A stretch of 64,000 nucleotides of DNA from Lantana camara. Taxonomy: Eukaryota; Streptophyta; Magnoliopsida; Lamiales; Verbenaceae. A program made the position numbers and the translations under genes. This document shows positions 56,188 to 64,000 of this stretch, piece by piece; positions within the stretch are counted from its first letter, which is position 1; each line of letters starts with the position of its first letter. The stretch lies in contig CM074864.1 of the NCBI GenBank assembly GCA_037501455.1, forward strand, positions 23,058,001-23,122,000, given 5' to 3'. A model generated the notes under the pieces. The model did not search any database, was not told the origin of the DNA, and saw nothing but the letters and a program-made list of their open reading frames with translations.

Positions 56188-59100
56188 TGTAACGCCCCAC
56201 ATTTTCAAATTATTCAGGTACGCGTGCCACACGTGTGAGTTTTGAGATTTAGGATTATTTTAATTCTTTTTCGTGATTTAATTGCGATGTTCAATTCATT
56301 TAATGTGAATTCTTGTGAGTGTATGATTTTTAAATTCTTCTTTCGTGAATTTCATTACGTGAATTATATGTCTAATTTTTTCCGAATATGTTTAAGTGTT
56401 TAACTTCACATAATTGCAAGAATTCATGTTCATTCGTTCTTAATTGAAACTTTATAAATTCTTGGACTTAATTGATAAATTGATAAGGACCGATTTGCAA
56501 CATTCATGAAACTTGGTAGCTAATTGCATTCATTTAAATTCCTTGAGGACTTGATAGCAATTTTCCTTATTCTGTCCTTTCTCTTCCATGATATACAACA
56601 TATACATACATATATACACATTTTCTTCCTCATATCATAAAATACAAGACACAAACCCTTCTATTCTCTTCCTCTCTCCTTCTCGATCCAACAAGGCAAG
56701 CAAGAGACCAAGGAATTTCTCCATTTTCTCCAAGAATCCAAGCTATATACCTTCATCTATTCATCTTCTCCATCTTTTCATTTATTCAAGGTAAGATCAT
56801 GTATGTTGTTTTATGGTTCTTGAGGCTTTGTTAGGGTTTTTGATTCTTAGGAGATCCATGACTTGATATGAACTTATATGATGAGTTTGAGTTGGTTTCT
56901 TGCATATATAACTTTGTTGTATGAAGGTTTGATTATATGAAATCATATTTCCATGTTACGGGTTTCCATGGATGATTTAGATGAATCAAACATGTTATAT
57001 TCTTTTCCTTATGGCCTAAATGACATATATGAACCATATACTTGATGTAAGTTGGTTTTGTGGTGTTTTACTTGATGTGGTATGGTGTGGGGGAGCTTTG
57101 GGAACCATTCCCATGTGTTACCCCTGTTTTTTCGTCCAGCGGCATCCCAAACGCCCGTGTGGCTTTTCAGTTCATGCACCAAACGCCCGTTTGGCACTGT
57201 TACAAAGAGCTTCCACACGCCCGTTTCTGCTTTCAGCTCTATTTTCAAATGGGTGTTTCTCTCTCATAAGAACTCTGTTTGACCTGATTTTTGAACCCAC
57301 GGAAACCCCTTGAAGTCTAGAACACTCTCCAATTGGAATTACCTAAAAATAATTTCTGGTTTGTGAGTTATAATAAATACATTTTGGTGTCGCCACTTTA
57401 TCGGAAATCTGCACTCCTTCAACTTCGGGCTTACGCCATTTCCTCCTCGATTTGAACCACGATACGGGCCATCTACCATTTTAAAGGTCTATGTGTCTAC
57501 TTTCATATACAACAAACAAAACCCAATTCCAAATTCTATAACTCAAGATATTCTTGTTTTACCACAGCTTGTACATTTCCAAAAATTGTCCATTTTCGCC
57601 AAACTTCACCAAAACCCCTCATATTGCATTCCTTTCACTTCCTTGGCTCTCCTATGTGACTTATATGAAGTATATGCTTGATCAATTGATAATTATACTC
57701 TTATTTAACACTCCTTGGTCCTTACTTGCTTGAGTGTGATTGTCTGACTCCGTGATATCTATGAAATGGATTGGTTTGATTGAATGGCATGGATATGTGA
57801 CCTCCTTGAGCTTAATTACATCTCTTAAGTGTTATGAATTTGTATCATCTCATAATATGTCACAACACTTCATGGGTATTGTCATGCGTCTTATTTGGTA
57901 TCATATCGAGTCATTTCTCACAAGTACACTTTATGCCTTCTCTTGTACAGTTCATCTCCATGGTAGAGACTTACGAATCGAATAAGCACACGGTCTAGAT
58001 TGTATCCTTGTATTGTCGTCTTCCAGGTGAGGGTTTTTTCATTCTAGATAATTATCAACCCTATAACCCTTATGTGATATGTTTTGGCCAAAATCCTAAT
58101 TATATATTTATGTATTGTTTTCAAGCAAAGTCTTTGAGTAAATTCTTATTGAGTAAATGTTTTCAAGGAATGAACCATTTGCAACGGAATGTATTGAAAT
58201 GTTTTAACGTAACGAAATATTTTGGCGAGATAACGTACGTCATGTTCACGTTTTTGGGCCCGGGAAAAATGTGTGAATGGAGACCGGGATGACAGAGAGT
58301 CGTCGGATAAGCCATTGCATATAGTACCCTTTGAGAGTATCTTACGCGACCGTGTAGTGTGGAAGGTGGGATACTCTTGAGCCGGTGGTTAACCCATCGA
58401 AGGAGTGGGTAGGAGTCATGAGCCCCCGTCTCATAACGTCACGTCACGAAGTGGTAGGGCCTTGCAAACCCTTCCACCGCCCCGGAGGTAGAAGGTTGGA
58501 ATGTTTTACAATTATGTTCATGTTTATGTTACGCACCGTGCGGGAAGACCGGGACACGGATTGCCCAAACGATTATGTATTACGAACGCATGTATTATTA
58601 TTTATTGTATGATCACGTATTCAAAGTATTAAATCATGTTCATTATACACGGTCGGAGTTTGGTTGGAGATAACGCACGCTCACCCGCCGAGCCATAACG
58701 ATTATTCATGCATTACGAACTTAATGAATTTTAATATGAATTAGTCGTAAAGACCGAGCATTGGTAAATGATTTCATGCCCTTCGTGGGAACTAACTTTA
58801 ATAAAATCTTGCTCGGGATTTATGACTTGCATGTGCTTATTTTTGTATATATACGTACAACTCCTGCTCACTCAGTCTTCTAGAGACTGACCCCTCTTTT
58901 CCCACTTTCTCAGTCTTTGCAAGTTTTGCTAGGCGAGAGTCAAGTCCTTGTGGTTGTCTCGAGTCTCACGTGTACACTTAAGTCTCATTCCACATTGTTT
59001 TGTTTTAATTGTATCACGTCATGTATTTAAATAGGCCTGTGAGCCAACGCATGGTTTATGATTATGGATTTTGAATATTGATTCGGGACAGATTGCATGT

Positions 59101-59377
59101 CTTGTTGAACCCGTTGTTAGGTGCATGTTAGATTTAATTATAATTATGAAGTGTTTGGGCTTGTAGCCATTAATGGAATTTATTGTTGGCATGATTGCTT
59201 TCGCATTGCACTCGTACTGTTTTTGGTTGTTTGGTACAAGTTAGATTCCGCCTAGCTAGGAAAGTTTTATTTTGTCACCCGTTCGCTATGAGTCCGGTTT
59301 ATGCTGGATCATCTATTTCACGTGTGGACTAGACTTGTAGTGCGGGGGATGTGGTGTCTATCGTCACGGGTACTACA
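56188..59377 (+). repeat. E9 5' LTR (3190 bp)
   Basis: It runs from TGTAACGCCCCAC to GGGTACTACA. It contains a pyrimidine-rich leader (56560-56785) ending in donor-like CAAG/GTAAG near 56791, the ACGCCCGT palindromes, donor-like CCAG/GTGAGG near 58027, AGTCTTCTAGAGACTGACC near 58874, TTTGCAAG near 58923, CCGCCTAGCTAGG, CCCGTTCGCTATG and GTGCGGGGGATGTG. Confidence 0.9.
57145..57228. repeat. AAACGCCCGTTT-type palindromes in E9 LTR
   Basis: CCCAAACGCCCGTGTGG, CCAAACGCCCGTTTGG and CCACACGCCCGTTTC within 84 bp. The middle copy is nearly a perfect inverted repeat. This is the fifth palindrome type in the window. Confidence 0.82.
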
Positions 59378-59385
59378 TCCTTAGG

Positions 59386-59399
59386 TGGTATCAGAGCTC
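59386..59399 (+). other. E9 primer-binding site
   Basis: TGGTATCAGAGCTC, 8 nt after the LTR end. Confidence 0.87.
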
Positions 59400-59442
59400 C
59401 GGGTTGCAAAACCGGAGTTTCAGCGTCGTGTCATGTCAAGTT

Positions 59443-59461
59443 TAGGTCGAATGGCTTAGGA
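59443..59461 (+). promoter_or_regulatory. Conserved post-PBS box in E9
   Basis: TAGGTCGAATGGCTTAGGA, with the two flanks conserved and the central palindrome lost. Confidence 0.48.
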
Positions 59462-62187
59462 ACAACGTGTCAACGTGCGCACCGCATTGATCATGAGCAT
59501 GTCTTATTGGAAAATTTGATGAATTATATGATGAAATTTAAATTTTATTGAATCATTTGTTGCATTTTACATCAATATGTGCTTTTGATGCCAATTATGT
59601 ATCATGTGCATTATTAACCGGCATGCATTTGTATTTTAAGATGAGTTGTAATTGTAGGATCTTATTGTCCACAACAACCCTCGGCCAAAATTCCAAGGCA
59701 ACCGTCATATATTACAAGTATTCCTTATGGATATGGGTGATTTGAGGAAGTGAAGGAAAGACATTTAAGTAGTTAGAGTTAAGGTTAAGTTATGGAAGTG
59801 AAGAGTTAAGTCAAGATAATTTGGGATCAAGATTTGGGTTCGAGCTAAGAAATAAGAGGATTTCCCGAGATTGAAGATATAATCGAGAATTTAATTTGGG
59901 GGTGAAGAATAAAAGACTTTTGATATTGGAAGTTGGATCATGGTGAACTAAGAGACCACCCAACTCTTGGATTCATGAAGGGGACAAACGAGATACTTGG
60001 ATTGGCATTTAAGGCCAAGGTTCGTTGGAAGATGAAGTTGCTTGACCATGGGAACCCTTCAAGGTTAGAACAAGGAAGTTTTACTCGGGGTAGCTAATAC
60101 GGTAAGGAATTTGTCAAATGAAGATTTGTTCTGGAGAAGATGGGAAAGAACCTAGAAGACTTGGGATCAAATGATAACCCCGGGTTGTGAGAAAATAATC
60201 CTTAATGATAAAGGAATTAAAAAGTCAGGGATTTGTATTATGACGCAAGAGATACGAAAAAGAGAAGGATTAGAGAAAACCAATCAACGTGATGAGTACC
60301 ACATCATGGAAGATATGAGATAACAAAGAGAGACGATAAAGACAGACAAAGAGCTTTTGGAAGGGAATTATGTGCTCAAGTGTAAACTATAGAAGGATGA
60401 GTAATACAACTAAATTGAATTCACAAGAGAAAAGTTAAAGGGATTTGATCAAGAGGAAATTAGGTTCAAGAATCACGAGATTTCGGATCTTGGAGACATA
60501 TAAGTTGATTCAAGGAACTTCAAAGACTTGGAGGCCATGGGAAGGCAAGATAATCTAATTGATATTTAAGTTCGGCTTATGGAAAGACTTAAGAGACTAG
60601 TTTCGTGAAAGTAGAAGGCTTGGGTTCTGTGATAATTTCGGATCTTGAGGGATCTTGGGAACTCACAAGAGGTATAAGGAAGCATGGGAACTTAGAACCG
60701 ATTTTGGGTAGAAGTAATACAATGAGAGGCTCGGGTATAGAAGAATTGGAACTCAACAAGGCACTTGGATTTTGGGAAACGGGGAAATTTAAGAGGAATT
60801 AAAGAAGCTAGAAGACCGTGGGCATACAAGAAGTGATCGATGAATTTGAGCACAAAGGACCAAATTGCCGAGCTAAAATTTCCACTAAGGTGAAAGGTAC
60901 TTGCATTCATGGCAGGTGCATCATACATCGTGTTAACTTTTAATCCCACTTTATATTTATTTAACTGAGATAATTTCCCTAATATGATGCATACCTTGTT
61001 TTTCCCAAATGTGCTACATGCATAGAGCATTTTTACCCGGCATACGTAGCTTGATGTTTGCTTGATAGGAAAATCTATTCCATCACGTTCATCAAGAATA
61101 AGTTCTATCAAGTTATATGAGATCAAGAAAGGAAGAACCTCGGGTTTGCAATGAATCGAACAAAATTGGGATCTTAAGGGGATTTTTGAATTTGAAACAG
61201 GAGAAGGGGAACGGGAGAAGTGAGTTATTATCCCCGCTAATCATTCTAAATTGATGATAAGTGAGATCACCGGATCGGGAAAGCAAAGCTAAAGGAGTTG
61301 GGGATTTTCTATCCCCTGGCCGATAAAATAAGTTCATAAAATTTTGAGAAAAGGACTTTTAAGAGGGAGAGCTGACTAGGAAATAAGTTGGAATCACGAT
61401 TGTGCTTGAACAGATCACTCTTAGAAGAAAGATGGAGATGCAAGAGTCAACAAGTAACGGGATTCTACAAAAGCGGCAAGAGGCGGAATTCCATCCAAAT
61501 AGGTCATATGGGAGAATCCAACGGGTTTGTGAAATGGGACTAAGAATTGTTTTACACCTCTGCCAACCAAAGCAAGTTATGAACTATGATGAACAAAATG
61601 TGGGAAATGTGGCATTCAGGATAAGAGTTAAGGATAGAAGATGAGACTAGTGCCTCGAGATATGAAGATATGGATTAAAGGAACATTTAGGAATTAAAAC
61701 GACAAGATTGAATATAGGATGGTCGAGGGTAATGTGGATTGCAAAATCAACCCCATTAATTTCTTACTATCGGACCCGCACGAACTCATCTTCCTTGAAA
61801 GAGTTGTGTTTTGTATAATGGGTCTCACATCTTAAAGACGATGGGAATCGATTGTGGAATAAAAACCAATTGGTTATTGAAGTATTGAATACATCGGGCA
61901 TTTCAAACTAGGAAACTATGGGTAGAGAAATCTACAACAACGGATCAAGTATGGAAATTAGATCATCCTAACGGAAGATTTCCATTACTACGATGAACGG
62001 TACACCAAGCATTCATGGCATATGCATACATGTAACATGACTTTATATAATTATGATGATAAATGCTTTGATCATTTGTTATATTAATTGTCGTGGTATG
62101 CTGTTAATTGATTCACTTGCTAATTCCTGTCTTCTTCTTGTATATTTATTACATGAGTTTTATTTAAATATTTCTCGTTGCTTGTTT

Positions 62188-62290
62188 GAGAGACGGGGTT
62201 CTCTCGTTGGTTGTTGAGAGACGGGGTTCTCTCGTTGGTTGTTTGAGAGACGGGGTTCTCTCTCTGGTTGTTGAGGGACGGGGCTCTATC
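62188..62290. repeat. Tandem hairpin array, GAGAGACGGGG..CTCTC type, four units (E9)
   Basis: Three copies of GAGAGACGGGGTTCTCTC and one GAGGGACGGGGCTCTATC, with GTTGGTTGTT-like linkers, about 230 nt before the polypurine tract. Confidence 0.88.
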
Positions 62291-62523
62291 GTTGTTGCTC
62301 GCTACTTGTTTAACTTGCTCTAGCGACAGTTTAGTTTTTCGAGTGGGTAAGTTCCGGTGAGTTAAGGGACGTGACTTAAACGCAAGTGAAGACGCTTTGT
62401 TGCTTCAAGACCTTTTCCGAACTAATTCCTGAAGGGGAGTTGCTAACCCGTGTGGGATGAACACGGGAGAGTTGCTAGAGAGTCCAGAACTCGAGGCGGT
62501 GGACCTGAGGACAAGTTCATTTT

Positions 62524-62535
62524 AAGGGGGAGAGG
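62524..62535 (+). other. E9 polypurine tract
   Basis: AAGGGGGAGAGG immediately before the 3' LTR start at 62537. Confidence 0.86.
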
Positions 62536-62536
62536 T

Positions 62537-63459
62537 TGTAACGTCCCACATTTTCAAATTATTCAGGTACGCGCGCCACGCGTGTGAATTTTGAGATTTA
62601 GGATTATTTTAATTCTTTTTCGTGATTTAATTGTGAGGTTCAATTCATTTAATGTGAATTCTTATGATTGTATGATTTTTAAATTCTTCTTTCGTGAATT
62701 TCATTACGTGAATTATATGTCTAATTTTTCCTGAATATGTTTAAGTGTTTAACTTCACATAATTGCAAGAATTCATGTTCATTCGTTCTTAATTGAAACT
62801 TTATAAATTCTTGGACTTAATTGATAAATTGATAAGGACTGTTTTGCAACATTCATGAAACTTGGTAGCTAATTGCATTCATTTAAATTCCTTGAGGACT
62901 TGATAGCAATTTTCCTTATTCTTTTCTTTCTCTTCCACAATATACAACATATACATACATATATACACATTTTCTTCCTCATATCGTAAAATACAAGACA
63001 CAAACCCTTCCACTCTCTTCCTCCCTCCTTCTCGATCCCACAAGGCAAGCAAGAGACCAAGGAATTTCTCCATTTTCTCCAAGAATCCAAGCTATATACC
63101 TTCATCTATTCATCTTCTCCATCTTTTCATTTATTCAAGGTAAGATCATGTATGTTGTTTTATGATTCTTGAGGCTTTGTTAGGGTTTTTGATTCTTAGG
63201 AGATTCATGACTTGATATGAACTTATATGATGAGTTTGAGTTGGTTTCTTGCATATATAACTTGGTTGTATGAAGGTTTGATTATATGAAATCATATTTC
63301 CATGTTAAGGTTTCCATGGATGATTTAGATGAATCAAACATGTTATATTCTTTTCCTTATAGCCTAAATGACATATATGAACCATATACTTGATGTAAGT
63401 TGGTTTTGTGGTGTTTTACTTGATGTGGTATGGTTTGGGGGAGCTTTAGGAACCATTCC
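62537..63459 (+). repeat. E9 3' LTR, truncated
   Basis: It starts TGTAACGTCCCAC and is collinear with 56188-57110. It stops at AACCATTCC where E10 begins, just before the palindrome cluster would appear. Confidence 0.88.
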
Positions 63460-63744
63460 TGTAGCACCCCTTTACACGTGGAGGTACCACACCCCCGAAC
63501 TATAGGTCAATCCACATACGAAACGGTCAATCCATACCTGAACCAACCTATAGCGGACGGGTGACAATGCAATACACGACAAGCTAGGCGGGATTACTAA
63601 TATATGCAACAAAATAAAGCGGAAGCATAAAGTAAACACTATCACTTATTTCCATTTATCAGTCATGTCCTTTCTCGTTTACCAAATAAAATATATTCTA
63701 ACTTATCATATCAATACATTATCATCTTCAAGTAAAACAATAAC
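63460..63744 (-). repeat. E10: minus-strand LTR end, interrupted by the TRIM
   Basis: Plus-strand TGTAGCACCCC is the reverse complement of the GGGGTGCTACA terminus. The minus strand shows the shared LTR tail in decayed form: CCGCCTAGCTTG near 63585, CACCCGTCCGCTATAGG near 63550. Possible target sequence before it is ATTCC. It continues beyond the window after E11. Confidence 0.75.
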
Positions 63745-64000
63745 TGTAAAGCTCAAAGTGCTTGTCCCACATCGGAAGAAGAGGAGAACGAAGCCTTCCT
63801 TATAAGGGGGTGGATACCTCTTCCCTGTTGAGGCCTTTTCCTGGGTGGGTGCCTTCGGGCTTAAATTCCACCGGGAGAAACAAAACCATTACAAATGGTA
63901 TCAGAGCTAGGACCCGGTCGGGTGTGCCAGCGAGGACGCTGGGCCCTTATGGGGGGGTGGACTGTAAAGCTCAAAGTGCTTGTCCCACATCGGAAGAAGA
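63745..64000 (+). mobile_element. E11: TRIM (miniature LTR retrotransposon), right end outside the window
   Basis: A 149-bp LTR (63745-63893, TGTAAAGCTCAAAG to CCATTACA) is followed by TGGTATCAGAGCTAGG at 63896, a 69-nt internal region ending in ATGGGGGGGTGGAC, and the same LTR start again at 63963. The first 38 bases of the second LTR are identical to the first. With no coding room this is a TRIM, mobilised in trans. It also uses an initiator-Met-type primer-binding site. A complete copy would be about 367 bp. Confidence 0.9.

Larger units (their letters stand above)
59378..62536 (+). mobile_element. E9 internal region, non-coding
   Basis: Primer-binding site 59386-59399, conserved box 59443-59461, TTAACCGGCATGCAT at 59614 with acceptor-like TTGTAG at 59657, a remnant of the peptide-like core near 60300-60370, four hairpin repeats at 62188-62290 and a polypurine tract. 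The longest open frames (144 codons on the minus strand at 60692-61126) have no recognisable domain and I do not call them genes. Confidence 0.8.
56188..63459 (+). mobile_element. E9: non-autonomous LTR retrotransposon (LARD), 3' LTR truncated by E10
   Basis: 5' LTR 56188-59377, non-coding internal region 59378-62536, and the first 923 bp of the 3' LTR before E10 at 63460. The two LTR starts are nearly identical by eye (differences near 56196/62545 and in CGTGCCACACG versus CGCGCCACGCG). The element inserted into an older LTR of its own family. The far target duplication is outside the readable part. Confidence 0.87.

Noticed and set aside
60692..61126. A 144-codon minus-strand frame in the E9 internal region
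   Set aside because: No recognisable domain, no counterpart in E1 or E5, and composition like the surrounding non-coding sequence.
63745..63893. Assigning the TRIM to the Cassandra family
   Set aside because: Cassandra LTRs carry a 5S rRNA-like segment. I see no 5S promoter boxes in this 149-bp LTR.

Overview
The window is plant nuclear DNA, most likely from an angiosperm. It is built almost entirely of nested long-terminal-repeat (LTR) retrotransposons. I find no host gene, tRNA gene, rRNA gene or CRISPR array. The evidence for a plant is the recurring initiator-Met-type primer-binding site (TGGTATCAGAGC), Ty3/gypsy chromovirus polyproteins of the Tekay/Del type, large gag-pol-less LARD elements with LTRs over 3 kb, and a TRIM at the right edge. 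I cannot name the species. I use working labels E0 to E11 below.

Left block (1-30786). The oldest layer is E0, a decayed gypsy element. It has a 5' LTR piece (1-195 and 20403-20966), a gag pseudogene (21183-22202), an unrecognisable stretch (24871-25208), a pol remnant (27045-28323) and the start of a probable 3' LTR (28324-30786). E1, a 10-kb-class LARD (196-20397, TSD CTGAC), sits inside the E0 5' LTR. E2, an intact young chromovirus (9742-19640, TSD AAGAA, two identical-length 2603-bp LTRs), sits inside the E1 3' LTR. A solo LTR, E3 (22228-24865, TSD TTTAA), splits E0 gag from pol. E4 (25209-27039) is a strange 1.83-kb palindrome of two head-to-head LTR beginnings.

Middle block (30787-49316). 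The E5 5' LTR is interrupted 11 bp before its end by E6, a minus-strand chromovirus (34195-44797, TSD CGGGT). The E6 polyprotein carries one frameshift and three stops. The gag-less internal region of E5 (44809-47184) is followed by E7, a partial E1-family LTR (47185-49316).

Right block (49317-64000). E8 (LTR 49317-52991, internal 52992-55334) has lost its 3' LTR at a junction with an E9-like LTR fragment. E9 is another LARD (56188-63459). Its 3' LTR is cut by a minus-strand LTR (E10, 63460), which in turn is cut by a TRIM (E11, 63745 to the edge).

How the parts may work together. E2 and, formerly, E6 encode Gag, protease, reverse transcriptase, RNase H, integrase and a chromodomain. The LARDs encode nothing recognisable but share with them the same primer-binding site, a 19-21-nt box about 60 nt further on (TAGGTCGNNCGGC-type), a splice-acceptor-like site where gag would begin, the polypurine tract and the LTR 3' end. 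This fits non-autonomous elements mobilised in trans. The most unusual signals are clusters of GC-rich short palindromes inside the LTRs, a different palindrome in each family but at a similar place; tandem GAGAGACGGGG..CTCTC hairpins just upstream of the 3' LTR in three LARDs; and the E4 inverted LTR, whose turning point falls on one of those palindromes.
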